The position numbers and the translations under genes were made by a program. Of a stretch of 64,000 nt of DNA, positions 11,816 to 22,482 are shown piece after piece (positions within the stretch are counted from its first letter, which is position 1; each line of letters begins with the position of its first letter). This stretch comes from Nemertoderma westbladi (taxonomy: Eukaryota; Xenacoelomorpha; Nemertodermatida; Nemertodermatidae), in assembly GCA_032718475.1 (NCBI GenBank), contig JAUCBJ010001126.1, forward strand, positions 1-64,000, read 5' to 3'. Below the pieces are notes generated by a model that had not been told where the DNA came from, searched no databases, and saw nothing but the letters and a program-made list of their open reading frames with translations.

Positions 11816-11929
11816 CTCGTTTGTGGCTGATGATTCGGCTAGCTAGGTTGCAGTTCTTAGAGTTTAACTAGGGCGGCAGCTCGGTTTAGTTACTGAGTTT
11901 AGCTGGGGAAGCAACACCGTTTTAGTTAC

Positions 11930-12467
11930 TGTGACGGGATCCAGGAGGGATCCCGATTTATCCGATGTGGTATTTAGTCCACGCGTCCCCGCCGTGTATA
12001 AGAGTGAAATAAAGATAACTGAGTTCTGAAGTTCGGTGTATAATAAGAGGTTATAGGATATAGATATATTGTGAATTGTACGGTAGGCAGGATACGGTAA
12101 CTAAAGTCCCGTGATCCCCTAACTAAACTAATTGGCTGTACCCTACGCTAGCACTGCTGCACTGAGATAACTGAATCACTGATTAATAGGTTATTGGTTA
12201 TATTGCACGGTGGCCTTACTGCTACTCAATCGATGCCATTCCCCCCTCTGATTGGTTAATACCCTTGTTGGCGCCCCGTGGAGTATTCCCGTTCACTCCA
12301 CCTGTTCTCCTTGGGTTAGGGGTTTGGCCCCTGACCCTCTATTGTGTGCTTCCTTCCCACTCTCATTGGGATGGCACGAGTTGGTTAATTGCCCAATCTC
12401 GTGGCTCCCAATATTGCTTATCGGCTAATAACTTTATGGGGTGTTGGCGGGATTGAATAAGCTAACA
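11930..12467 (-). repeat. LTR (5' LTR in element orientation)
   Basis: 538 bp, the partner of 5782-6319. Its flank at 12468-12472 repeats GGCTC. Confidence 0.95.
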
Positions 12468-12899
12468 GGCTCTTCCCTGTAGGACAGCTGGCTGACATGT
12501 GACCTATTTCGCCACACCTAAAAAAAATATCAAAAAAATATAAGTATCAAAGTATTAGCTATGACACTAATAAACCGGATGGATGGAACCGGAAGTATGG
12601 TATAATAAGGAAAGCACCCAAAAAACGTAGTATGTCAAATTTCTTTAATTTATTATTTCTTTATCAATTTATTTATACAGTTGTAGTTTAGTTTAATTTA
12701 TACTTACTTTTATAATGACTTGCAGTAGTTATAAAAAGGTGATGACCACATCCGGCCACTGTGTAACGAGTACCGGTACAGCTAGCTATACTGATTGTGT
12801 AACTGATTGTGTACCGGTACAGCTAGTTTCCACACCACTTTCACAAAGCCGTGCAAAGGGTGTCATTAGTGACACCTTCCCCTGTAGTATAGGCTATAT

Positions 12900-13720
12900 C
12901 TTTACGGAGCCGTACAGTCGTCTACAGTTCCCCAGTCTGCAGCTAGATGGGGAATTGTCTAATAGTGAAAACCTTCTCTAACTTTGTTATTTACAACCCT
13001 TTTAAGCTGAAACTTGGTAGGTATCGACTGCGGCATAGACTGTATCATTACGGAGCCGTAGATTCATCTACACTTCCATAGTCTGCCGGTAGAGGGCGAA
13101 TTGTCTGATAGTAAAAATTTGATCTCATTTAGTTGTTTTAAATCCTTTTGAACTGAAACTTGGTAGGTATCTATTACGGCATAGGCTATATCTTTTACGG
13201 AGTCGCAGAGTAGTCTGAAGTTCCCCTGTCTGCCACTAGAGGGCTAATTGCCTTAAAGTGAAAACCTGATCTAATTTGGTTGTTTTTAATGCTTTTTTGC
13301 TGATAATTGGTAGATGTGTATTAAACCATAGGGTGTATGTCTACGTCTAGGGAGTACGCCAAACAACCTGCAGTTCTCTATTTGACCGCTAGGTGGCGAA
13401 ATGTCTGAAAGTGAAAACCTTCTCCCATTTCGATGTTTATAATGCTGCTCGGCTGATACTTGTCAGAGGTCTACCACACCATAGACAGCGTGTTTGTGGA
13501 GAACTCTGACCAATCTGCAATAGCTATGTCTGCCGCTAGAGGGCGAAATGTCTGAAAGTTAACATATTCTCTAACTTTGTTATTTACAATCCGTTTAGAC
13601 TGAAACTTGTCTAGGCATCTCTTATGGGGACGATGTTTCATTATATGGTGTCTGTTCCGTATGCAGTTCTCCAATCTGTCACTCATTTCTCCACACACTC
13701 ATACTGTATATTATCATCTA
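12900..13720. repeat. Diverged tandem repeat with a CTCF-like motif per unit
   Basis: About six diverged units of roughly 120-180 bp, each with TGAAACTTGGTAGGTAT, a CGGAG.CGTAG segment, AGTTCCCC.GTCTGC and AATTGTCTGAAAGTGAAAACC. The core is CCGCTAGAGGGCGA or close variants at 13086-13099 (CCGGTAGAGGGCGA), 13233-13246 (CCACTAGAGGGCTA), 13386-13399 (CCGCTAGGTGGCGA) and 13533-13546 (CCGCTAGAGGGCGA). These fit the known CTCF consensus CCASYAGRKGGCRS at about 12 of 14 positions. The array is repeated in copy 2 at 36960-37860. Confidence 0.7.
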
Positions 13721-13873
13721 TACGTCCCTCTTTAATAATTTTCTTTGAACTGAGGTTTTCGAGAGGGCGCTGTTTCCAATAATAGATATATTATTTATTA
13801 CACCATTTTAAACCCTCACCCTCAGCATCACCCTCAACCTCACCCTCAGCCTCACATCCGAGTCATTAGGTCT

Positions 13874-13957
13874 GCCTCAGACAAGAAATCTGAGGTTGGC
13901 TGCCTCAGACAAGAAATCTGAGGTTGGCTGCCTCAGACAAGAAATCTGAGGTTGTAT
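13874..13957. repeat. 28-bp hairpin repeat, three copies
   Basis: Three copies of a unit with CCTCAGA-CAAGAAA-TCTGAGG, a 7-bp stem and 7-nt loop. Copy 2 of the duplicated unit (38117-38170) has two. Confidence 0.85.
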
Positions 13958-14243
13958 TGTCAAACATTGAGGTCCAGCAAAGATTGAAAAAGAGCTTGAA
14001 TGAGAGTACATGGTAGACGATCTAATTAATCTTTCATATACGCATACGTTGCTTTCTATCAATTCCCTAATTACCGCTTTTATTTCTTGTGCGATTTCCT
14101 TTCTTATTGTTCAATTATTTTTTCGAGTATTTCCTCATTTTACCCCGATTGGGGGTGTTAATTGATTAAGTGCTGTACTCAGTACTGCAGCAATCAGATA
14201 CCAACTTTTTACTTTAGGCCTATCGGTTTGGGCAGTTGGGAAA

Positions 14244-16652
14244 ATGCTTGGGGAACATGAGCCCAATATTCAGACTACCCCTACCCCAACTGTGCCTCTA
14301 AACACGCCAGGCGGTCCACCGAACGGTCAGTCCACGAATAAAGGTCGAGGCGCTAAGCGTCCTCGAATAAGAAGTAGTGACTCCGCAACACCATCGATTA
14401 ACACCATCCCACCTGGAGATCGGTCAAACTTCGTATTCGGCAATGCGCAAACCTCAGGCCCGGATCAAACCAGCCAAGTTCTACTTCCAACTACCGGTAA
14501 TTATCTCGAGTTGTTACAGTTGATACCAGGGATAAAGGAGGGAGTTGATACATTACAGTTATCGTTTAACGACGCCACGGCTACGATTCATAGCAACTCC
14601 TGGAGGTTAGACTCCTTGCATCGACGCCAGGTTGAAACTGAAAAACTTATATCGAGCCGTTGTCTAATAGTAGCTGGTTTCCCGGAAGGTACAAGCAATG
14701 AAGTACCGGTACTCGAGGATGTGATGGGTGAGTTTATCAGCGGACGACTGGGAGTTCACCAACCACTTAATATTGAGCGAATATTTAGATTGGGACTCCT
14801 GAAACGAAACGCACGCAGTCATCCAATTAAGGTGGAGTTTCTAAGTCTTAAAACGCGGAATTTGGTGCTAGAAGCTGCTCGAAATTGCCTTGGTAAGGAT
14901 TCGTCGATTCGCTTCTCAGAAGATCTGCCAGTTGAGTTACGCCAACAGCGCGACACACTATCCCGACTGGCACGTGAGGCAACCACACTCGGTATGAGTA
15001 GCGCGGTCTGTGGAAACAAGCTTCTCTTGAATGGCAGCTCCATCAGCGGGTGGGAAGTTTATTCATCCCCGAATATAAGTTTATCGGCCATTCTCGGACG
15101 GGGCCAGTACCATTATCCAGCTGTATTGAAACCCTCTACCCCCGAACACCGCCCACCCTACCAACTGAACCAGTTCCACCACGCTCATCCGGTTCGACCA
15201 GTACCACCACCCTCATCTGTGAGGAATAACCCCTATACCGGATCTGGAAACCCATGTTCCGCATCCGCTTTAGACGACCAGCCAGTCTCGGCCGGTAATG
15301 CTTACGGTAACGGTGGTTACATTTCTACCCAGTATACACGACCGCGACCAAGCGCTGCGTATTGCCCTACAGTCTTTCACCCTGGTCGACCAGAACTTCC
15401 AAGCAATATTCGACCAGGTCCACCGCCCAGTGTCAATACCAGATACCGGTACCCTACTATGAGTCAGACTAATGCGCCATCTATCGGAGGTGATGGTGAG
15501 AATGGATGGCAGGTCGTTGTGAACCAAAATAAAAATTCAAGAAAATCCTACCCCGCAGTCCGAGACAGTATGTTATTGAACAACAAATTTGGAGTGCTTA
15601 TGGACCTCGATGATGGTGGTGTGGAAGCGATTACTCAGAGTCAAAATCATACGATCTGCTCTGTACCCAATACCTATATGTCTAGTATTAGTAGAAACGA
15701 TGTACGAATCAGTAGAAGTTTGTATTTAGCTGGTGCTAATGACGATATACCCCATTCTGTTACAGTGAATGATGTACCAAACAGTAGTAGTCAGTTTATA
15801 TCTGGTGCTAATAACGATATACCCCATCCTGTTACGGTGAATGATGTACCAAACAGTAGTAGTCAGTTTATATCTGGTGCTAATAACGATATACCCCATT
15901 CTGTTACGGTGAATGATGAACCAAATAGGAGTAGTCTGTATATAGCTGGTGCTAATGGCGATATATCCCACACTGTTACGATGAATGACGACAGTACTCC
16001 TCATTATGTAATGGTAAATGAAGAAACAAACAGCTCAAATATTTCGACTGGTGTGAATAGTTTTGTCGGAAGTGTGACAGAAAATTATTTTTCAAATAAA
16101 ACCAGTGAAGTAGTGCGCAAAAAATGCGCACGCAGTGACAGTCTGGATACGTGTATAAGTAATCTGCGTATGAGAAACAATATGCCTCCTATACCCAGCT
16201 CAGTTGTAGGTGTGTCTAGTTGTGCAATCAATTATCGCACTAGTGTAGCTACAGCTCCAGCGCATAGTATATCAGTTTCTACTTCTAACAGTATTAGAAG
16301 TTATTCTTATGATAATATCAATGAGTTTCACTGCCCTGATTCCGTCGGCTGTTCTAATGATATAAACTTTCAATTTTCCAATAACTGTAAACCCAGTTCT
16401 AGGAAACCCAAAAACCCAAAAGGCGTTAGTTTTGGCCACTGCCCAAGGGGGCGCAACACAAAGCGTCAAGAATCGACATCGCGCCGCGTTACGCGATCTA
16501 ACTCGGGTAACAGAATAAGCCAACGGTCCCAGAGCAGTGGTATCGTTACCGTTGTAGGAGTGTCTAACATTGCTGTAGGAAATAGTGTAGCCAATCAATG
16601 TGCTCAAACGACTGCAAACCCTCATCAGCCAGACAGCCTCTATCCGGACTAA
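14244..16652 (+). CDS. LINE ORF1 protein (RNA-binding)
   Basis: 802 residues, intact, and long for an ORF1 protein. Residues about 135-215 look like the RRM of L1-type ORF1p (CLIVAGFPEG; RIFRLGLLKRNARSHPIKVE), followed by the C-terminal-like part (IRFSEDLPVELRQQRDTLSR). Such proteins coat LINE RNA as trimers. Residues about 490-590 hold four tandem copies of a 24-residue unit (GANNDIPHPVTVNDVPNSSS), encoded by a 72-bp repeat at about 15730-15990. The tail is Ser/Asn-rich and ends in a basic stretch. The final 55 nt overlap the start of ORF2 in another frame. Confidence 0.8.
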   Translation: MLGEHEPNIQTTPTPTVPLNTPGGPPNGQSTNKGRGAKRPRIRSSDSATPSINTIPPGDRSNFVFGNAQTSGPDQTSQVLLPTTGNYLELLQLIPGIKEGVDTLQLSFNDATATIHSNSWRLDSLHRRQVETEKLISSRCLIVAGFPEGTSNEVPVLEDVMGEFISGRLGVHQPLNIERIFRLGLLKRNARSHPIKVEFLSLKTRNLVLEAARNCLGKDSSIRFSEDLPVELRQQRDTLSRLAREATTLGMSSAVCGNKLLLNGSSISGWEVYSSPNISLSAILGRGQYHYPAVLKPSTPEHRPPYQLNQFHHAHPVRPVPPPSSVRNNPYTGSGNPCSASALDDQPVSAGNAYGNGGYISTQYTRPRPSAAYCPTVFHPGRPELPSNIRPGPPPSVNTRYRYPTMSQTNAPSIGGDGENGWQVVVNQNKNSRKSYPAVRDSMLLNNKFGVLMDLDDGGVEAITQSQNHTICSVPNTYMSSISRNDVRISRSLYLAGANDDIPHSVTVNDVPNSSSQFISGANNDIPHPVTVNDVPNSSSQFISGANNDIPHSVTVNDEPNRSSLYIAGANGDISHTVTMNDDSTPHYVMVNEETNSSNISTGVNSFVGSVTENYFSNKTSEVVRKKCARSDSLDTCISNLRMRNNMPPIPSSVVGVSSCAINYRTSVATAPAHSISVSTSNSIRSYSYDNINEFHCPDSVGCSNDINFQFSNNCKPSSRKPKNPKGVSFGHCPRGRNTKRQESTSRRVTRSNSGNRISQRSQSSGIVTVVGVSNIAVGNSVANQCAQTTANPHQPDSLYPD

Positions 16653-19600
16653 ATAACGCTTCTGAAAATGACTTACAACATGGGACAGAACCCAACAATT
16701 CAATTTTATCACGACAAAATTGGAATGAATTTCAACCTAAATTTTCTATTGGCCTTTTGAACGTTGAGGGTTTGCTTTCTAAGCTAGAGGATCCAAATTT
16801 TTGTGATGTTATAAATAGGTACGATTTTTTCATCTGCACTGAGACATGGCTGAACCCATCAGCTAAGAAAAAAGTTTTTCTAGCAGGTTATGAATCTTTC
16901 TCTGCTACCAGAGCCACAAAGCATCCAAATGCTAAACGTTTTGATGGCGGGGTAACTATTTTAGTAAAAAACAACTTAGCCAGTTTCATTTCTCCGCTTG
17001 ATGGTCTGGATAGTGAATACATAGTGGGTTTAAAATTAGACGCAAATAAGTTACACATTGAACGCGATATTATTCTGTTCTCAGTTTATATCCCGCCTTC
17101 CGGTTCACATGCTGGTGCAGGTGACCCATCATCTCTCTTTGACATTCTGCAGGATGTTATTGCCAGTTATAGTAGTGGTAGTGATGTTATTGTAGTGGGA
17201 GACTTTAATGGTAGGACAGGGACCGAACCAGATTACATAATTGGGGATGCCATTACTACAGGTGCGCTTGACAGTCTACTGCCTCCAGACTACTCATACG
17301 ACGATGGTGACTTTGTGTTGCCTAGCATCCAGAAGGTTAGAGTAAACCAGGACAAGGTAGTTAATAATTTCGGACATAGACTCTTATCACTGTGTATGTC
17401 AACAGGGTTGCGTATCCTGAATGGCAGGATGGATAAAGATGCAACTGTCGGCAAGTGTACTTTCCATTCGGTAGGAAATAATATGACACGTAGGTCCACA
17501 ATTGACTATGTTCTTTGCTCAAAGGATTTGCTTGGTAGATGTTCCTCATTTTCCATTGACGACCCAAATATTTTTTCCCACCACTCATTACTTTCTGCAT
17601 CATTTGTAGAACAGTCCGCTACAATCTCTGATGCAGAACATGAGGACACAACAGACTATAGAGTAGAGAATAGTGAAGTGAATAATAGAACTAGTAAGCT
17701 AATATGGAAGGACTCCCGTAAACAAGCCTTTGTAAGTGACCTTGAATCAGTGGACATGCAATCGCGTTTGGGGGACATTCAGGATTCTCTGACAGGTGGT
17801 ATCTATTCAGCCGACTTAATTGAAAGTGCGACCCAACTGTTGTGTGACTGCATCACAGATACCGCAACTAAGTATTTTAAGGTTAGAGGTAACAACAATA
17901 GCAGTATGCATACTATCGATGCACCTTGGTATAAGGACGAGTGTTGTGAACGACTGCACGATTTTCGTAGAGCCCTTAATCATTGGTGTACCAGTAAATC
18001 GCCTGAATCGTTTACAATCCTATCAAAATCTCGTAGTATCTATCATAGAACATTGCGTCAATCTAAGGCACAATTCCGGCTGGATCAGTCTAATAAGTTG
18101 GAATCCTTGAGATGTTCAGAATCTAAAAAATTCTGGAAACTGTTAGCTAAGGCGTCTGGAAATTCTAGTTCTGCAGGCAGTACTAATAAACTTACACTCA
18201 AGGATTTTGAGACCCATTTTCGTAGTTTAATCGACACGTCATCCACTTTTCAGGATATGGGCATCGAACCCGATCCTGAAATTGATCCTCAGTTCAGTAG
18301 ATCCATCCTTGAAGGCGAAGTGTCACAACCAATTTCCCTAGACGAACTCATTTCCGCAGTTAGTAAATTGAAACGCAACAAAGCTCCCGGTGTAGATCTT
18401 CTCTTATCCGAGTTTTTCATTGAGGCCAAGGAAGCTCTATTCCCTACAATCCATACTCTTTTTAATGCTGTATTGTATTCTGGACACTTCCCGCGTGCTT
18501 GGACAACTGCATTGGTCACCCCAATTTATAAAAAGAAAGGCAGCAGCTTAGATACAAACAATTACCGCGGTATATCGTTGCTTAGTACTCTTGGTAAACT
18601 GTTTACAACCATATTGAACACACGCTTGTTTAGCAGAGAAGGTCTTCAATGTGCACTTGATATTCTGGGTCACTATACAGACTACTGGGCTCTTAAGGTT
18701 AACTTGGATAAAACAAATATAATAATCTTCCGACGCGGTGGGACCTCTGCAGTACTAGACAGATGGACATATAAGGGATGCCCTGTGAAGGTTGTCTCGT
18801 CATATACCTATTTAGGGGTTGAGTTCTCTTCCTCAGGAAGCTTCTTTGTCGCACAGAAGTCCCTTGCATCGAAAGCCAATAAAGCTCTGTTTTCTCTATA
18901 CAAGTACCTAAGCCATTTTTTGAACATTTCATTTGACCTTCGTATAAAACTATTCTCAACTCTTATAATACCAATTTTGAACTACGGTGCAGAAGTTTGG
19001 GGTTTTCACGCAGGGAGAGAGATTGAACGAGTCCAACTATCTTTTCTTAAACGCATAATTGGTGTGAAATCGAGTACACCGAATTTTATGGTATACGGCG
19101 AGTCAGGTGTAATTCCATTGGCTGTTTACAGGAAATTTATAATACTGAAGTTTTGGGTTCGCCTTCTATCATTGTCTAACAATCCTTAAGTAAACGAATT
19201 TATCTTGAACTATACAAAGACGCAACTGCAAGTAGATCCACTGTGAATTGGGCCTCTAGGGTCAGAGACACGTTAAATGGGTTAGGATTGAGTTGGGCTT
19301 GGGAGGTACAAGAGGTTGAGGATCGAAATAGTTTTTTAGGATTAGTCAAACGGATTTTATCTGACCAGTTCGTACAGGCCTGGTGGGCAAACATAAACGG
19401 GTCACCTAAGGGGAGACTCTACATTAAAGATCGGTTTGGTACAGAACTGTATTTGAACTCTCTGAAAAGTTTCCCCTCCTTAAAGCTGGCGCTAGCCCGC
19501 CTGCGGTGCTCAAGCCACAGGTTGCAAGTGGAGGTAGGCCGGTGGGAGCGACAGGAGCCTTCCGAGAGATTGTGTCGAATCTGTAACTCTGGAGAAATTG

Positions 19601-19800
19601 AGGATGAACTTCATTTTTTACTGATTTGTCCCGCATACAGAGAACTAAGAATAGAATTTATTAAAATGTATTATCAATTATTTCCATCCCTTTTTAAGTA
19701 CCGCAAATTATTATCATCCCAGTCCAGATCTGAAGTAAAAAATCTATCTATCTTTATTAGTAAGGCTACCAAACTTAGAAATACATTGTTATTGCTATAA
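16598..19800 (+). pseudogene. LINE ORF2: endonuclease plus reverse transcriptase lacking its core
   Basis: The first frame (16598-19189) encodes an AP-type endonuclease (FSIGLLNVEGLLSK; CTETWLNP; VVGDFNGRTG; TIDYVLCS; SHHSLL) that nicks target DNA, then the reverse transcriptase start (KAPGVDLLLSEFF; NYRGISLLSTLGKLF). At about 18635 the text jumps from the LNTRLFSR region straight to LGHYTDYWALKVNLDKT, so motifs A to C, including the F/YADD active site, are missing without loss of frame. A frameshift near 19185 then moves translation to the frame ending at 19800, which carries the C-terminal knuckle C-x2-C-x8-H-x4-C (CRICNSGEIEDELHFLLIC). It cannot encode an active polymerase. Confidence 0.85.
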
Positions 19801-20411
19801 TCGAATATGTAACTTAACCTATATCAATAAAATTGTAACTACTCAAATCTATGATGTATAATATATGTTGTTATTTCTTTATGCATTGTGCATCTGAGAA
19901 TTGTATTTTTCTTTTTTTTTTATTGGCGCTGGAGCTGACAATGTTTTATGTTTATGTAGTCCAGTAATCGTGTGCTGTCAACTTATAGCATCAATAATGC
20001 TAGTTGTTCTAATATACGTACGACTCTAATAGTTTTAATTAATAAAAAAAATTGAATTGCTAATTACTTATTATTATTATTGAATGTAAAGAATAGTTAA
20101 AATGAATGTGGGTCAATGTGTGGTTTGATTTTAACGAACTACACGACACTACTAGGTGTGAATGGATTGTAACAAACTATACGACACTAGGTGTAAATGG
20201 ATTGGAACAAACTACACGACAATAGTTTAACAATAATTGAGTCACACCTATCATCGAAAATTTGGAATCATAATATTTTGTTACATTATATATATTGTAC
20301 ATTATCTATTAATACATATAGCAATATAATTGTAATTTCTTTATTCTAAGTGAAGGCTATTTATTCATTTAATCATTCTTCATTCATTCCTACCTGTCAC
20401 AATATTATGCT

Positions 20412-20847
20412 AACTTTAAGGTAAACACTAGAGTCTTACACCCTTTAACTACAAAAAAATATAGAATCAGGACATTAAGCCCAAAATACCTTCCAGACCC
20501 TAAGGCCATCAAGACCTAGGGTTAGGGTTGCGATACATACTTGTATGTGGAGCATGGTATAATATATTTTGTTTGTGTTTTTTGTTTGTTTTGTTTTGTG
20601 TTCCTTGATGGCCTTAGGGTCTGGAAGGTATTTTGGGCTTAATGTCCTGATACTATATTTTTGTTTGTGTTTTTTGTTTGTTTTGTTTTGTGTTCCTTGA
20701 TGGCCTTAGGGTCTGGAAGGTATTTTGGGCTTAATGTCCTGATTCTATATTTTTTTGTAGTTAAAGGGTGTAAGACTCTAGTGTTTACCTTAAAGTTAAT
20801 ATATACATCACAACCCCCTGTTAGTCAGTATGTCGGTACATTCAATT
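20412..20847. mobile_element. Foldback element with about 103-bp arms
   Basis: Inserted in copy 1; copy 2 lacks it. The flanks CACAATATTATGC and CACAATAGTATGC are the 13-bp target duplication with one change. The arms at about 20412-20515 and 20715-20815 are inverted copies of each other. One arm plus a (GTTTT)n segment is duplicated in tandem inside (GATGGCCTTAGGGTCTGGAA occurs twice on the plus strand). Confidence 0.85.
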
Positions 20848-20927
20848 ATCACAATAGTATGCAGCGTAGACCTTATTATTATCGTCTGCCCTATTAGTAT
20901 ATATTGTACAGAATTGTATAATTGCAG

Positions 20928-21305
20928 AATCAACAACAGTAGTATAGAAAACCGATAAATGAGAACACCAACTACCCCCAGGTTAAAGTTTACTACTTAT
21001 AATGCATGTGGAGCTATTTCAATAAGCAAATAATAGGTTCTCATACGCTGATCAAAGGTCATTGTAGATAAAAAATGAGAATGTATGAGTAGGTTTTGGT
21101 TTGGAAACTAAGGTATTGAAACCTCCTTAATATATGATTTATATTGATATTCAAGTGCTCATGCCATGAGCACTTTACCAAAGTATTGAAAGGTATCAAG
21201 GAAAGGTTAAGTACCAAGGTATTGAAAGTTAATTAAAGTAATTTTTATAATGACTTGCATTCTATATAGTTTACAATAATAATATAATATAATATTTAAA
21301 TCATA
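20928..21305. other. AT-rich DNA with a strong hairpin
   Basis: No gene. A perfect hairpin at 21153-21175 (AAGTGCTCATG, one base, CATGAGCACTT) lies about 130 nt past the stop of the minus-strand VLTF3-like ORF. Confidence 0.5.
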
Positions 21306-21875
21306 TTAAATAGGTGTAAATTTCCAACCTAAGATTTTAAAAATTATTTTGCAAATATCATTGTGAAACTCTTTAGCATTTTTTGTTTTTAATATAGTAA
21401 AATTTTCAATATTGCAGGGGTGTTCATGCCTACATAGAAACTGAAACAATAAGTACTGTAAACTGAGAAAGTTCTTGCGTTGTATATGCAGTTTATTATA
21501 TTCCACAATGAATCTATTGAAATCACATAAGAGTTTTGTTTCTAAATGACTAATATTGTCTATTTGATTATTAGTAATAACTTGATAAATAAAATTAGCA
21601 TTCTTGTAATGTTTAGCATAATTTATTTCTTTTAAACATCTTGTTATATCTTTTCTTGTTATAGAAGAGTACCTATTTTCATAATACTCAACCAATAGAT
21701 TGTTCTCTTGAAATTTTTTTGTTATCTCTCTCAATAAATGATCTGAAATTCTACAAAATTGTAGTCCTTGATACTGTCTCATGCAAGATTTGAAATAAGC
21801 TTCTCTACTATATTTAAACTTAGTAATATGTTTATTATAATTATTATTATTATAAGAAGAATATAAAAGTTCCAT
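21306..21875 (-). CDS. VLTF3-like late transcription factor fragment (virus-derived)
   Basis: A 189-residue ORF resembling the C-terminal domain of the poxvirus late transcription factor VLTF3 family, which is found across nucleocytoplasmic large DNA viruses and activates late genes. The pattern I recognise is the order of blocks: an LKEINYAKHYKN-like helix, a conserved spacing of Leu/Phe residues, QRKNFLSLQYLLFQFL, an FTILKT segment, and a closing ILGWKF at the C-terminus. The N-terminal zinc-binding part of the family is absent; an in-frame stop lies 30 nt upstream of the Met. No stop interrupts the ORF. No capsid, ATPase or polymerase gene was found beside it. It may be an endogenous viral fragment or part of a virus-like mobile element. 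Expression is unknown. Confidence 0.6.
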   Translation of the reverse strand: MELLYSSYNNNNYNKHITKFKYSREAYFKSCMRQYQGLQFCRISDHLLREITKKFQENNLLVEYYENRYSSITRKDITRCLKEINYAKHYKNANFIYQVITNNQIDNISHLETKLLCDFNRFIVEYNKLHIQRKNFLSLQYLLFQFLCRHEHPCNIENFTILKTKNAKEFHNDICKIIFKILGWKFTPI

Positions 21876-22231
21876 GAATTCTTTTACCAGACTGACATTA
21901 AGATTTCAACTACTTTTTAGATTTCAACTACTTGTTTACACCGATTTATCACAAATTATCATCATTTTCACCAAATTTTTCGCTTAAAAATGGATGGATT
22001 CCATTTTCCTGAAAGTTGTTCACATGTTCTGACAATATGGTTGGAAGTTCATACATATATACACCATGTCCCGTAATATAGTATCATAACTCGATGACAC
22101 GACCCGCACCCCCCCCTAATTTTTCTACAAATCTCATATCATATTTCATGAAATTTGAGGCAATTACTTTCAGTTTGAAAACCCTTATCATAATTAATTA
22201 GTCTGTTGTTTGGCCTATGTAATATAATAAT

Positions 22232-22482
22232 ATAATATTGGTTATTTATATAGCGCTTTTCCACGCTCAGCATACTCAAAGCGCTTTTTTTTATTATCAT
22301 TACCCCAGCAAAGCCAGGTTCCCATTATACCGCTGGGTTGACGTAGGCACTAATGTCTAAAGTGTCTTGCCTAGGGACACAACAGTGCGAGATTTCTACA
22401 GCCTTTAGTCGGATTCGAACCTGCGTCACCAAACACTATTGTGTAAGCAGTTCAGGCGCCGTATCCACTCGGACATTGCGAC
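22232..22482 (-). mobile_element. tRNA-derived SINE
   Basis: The minus-strand head at 22482-22408 has an A box (TGTCCGAGTGG) and a B box (GGTTCGAATCC), with a Leu/Ser-tRNA-like look (GGCGCCTGAA). The body has the paired AGCGCTTT motifs (22254 and 22282) seen in many marine invertebrate SINEs, and the element ends in an AT-rich tail. Confidence 0.8.

Larger units (their letters stand above)
5782..12467 (-). mobile_element. Gag-only LTR retrotransposon, BEL/Pao-like
   Basis: A 6,686-bp insertion with 538-bp LTRs (TG...CA ends) and a 5-bp target duplication. The gag ORFs read on the minus strand, and a purine-rich tract (GGGGGGGAG) directly abuts the LTR at 6320, as expected of the polypurine tract in that orientation. 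The C-terminal gag piece has two zinc knuckles arranged as in BEL/Pao gag proteins. No protease, reverse transcriptase, RNase H or integrase is present, so the element is non-autonomous. The two LTRs differ at one position (5941 G versus 12089 A, approximately), so the insertion is recent. Clade assignment is inference. Confidence 0.9.
14170..20034 (+). mobile_element. LINE with ORF1 and ORF2, internally deleted
   Basis: About 5.86 kb, inserted in copy 1 of the duplicated unit. The empty site at 38385-38395 shows the boundaries, with an imperfect TTAATTGATTAA/TTAATTAAT duplication. It carries an L1-type ORF1, an overlapping ORF2 with AP endonuclease and reverse transcriptase, and a C-terminal CCHC knuckle. 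ORF2 is defective: the catalytic core of the reverse transcriptase is missing and there is one frameshift. The 3' end has no long poly-A. Confidence 0.9.
3708..20927. repeat. Duplicated 4.4-kb unit, copy 1 (interrupted)
   Basis: The blocks 3708-5781, 12468-14169, 20035-20411 and 20860-20927 match 33497-38827 in the same order and orientation, at about 95% by eye. The match starts at ACAATT.ATCTGCAATA and stops after GCAGAATCAACAA in both copies. Copy 1 is opened by an LTR retrotransposon, a LINE and a foldback element, and copy 2 shows the empty site for each. The octamer TCTGCAAT lies near each end in inverted orientation, a hint that the unit is itself an element, but the termini are otherwise dissimilar. 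No protein-coding gene was recognised inside the unit. Confidence 0.8.

Noticed and set aside
9062-11871. Plus-strand Ser/Pro/Arg-rich frames in the LTR element
   Set aside because: They are antisense to the gag ORFs; element polarity is set by the purine tract and gag start.
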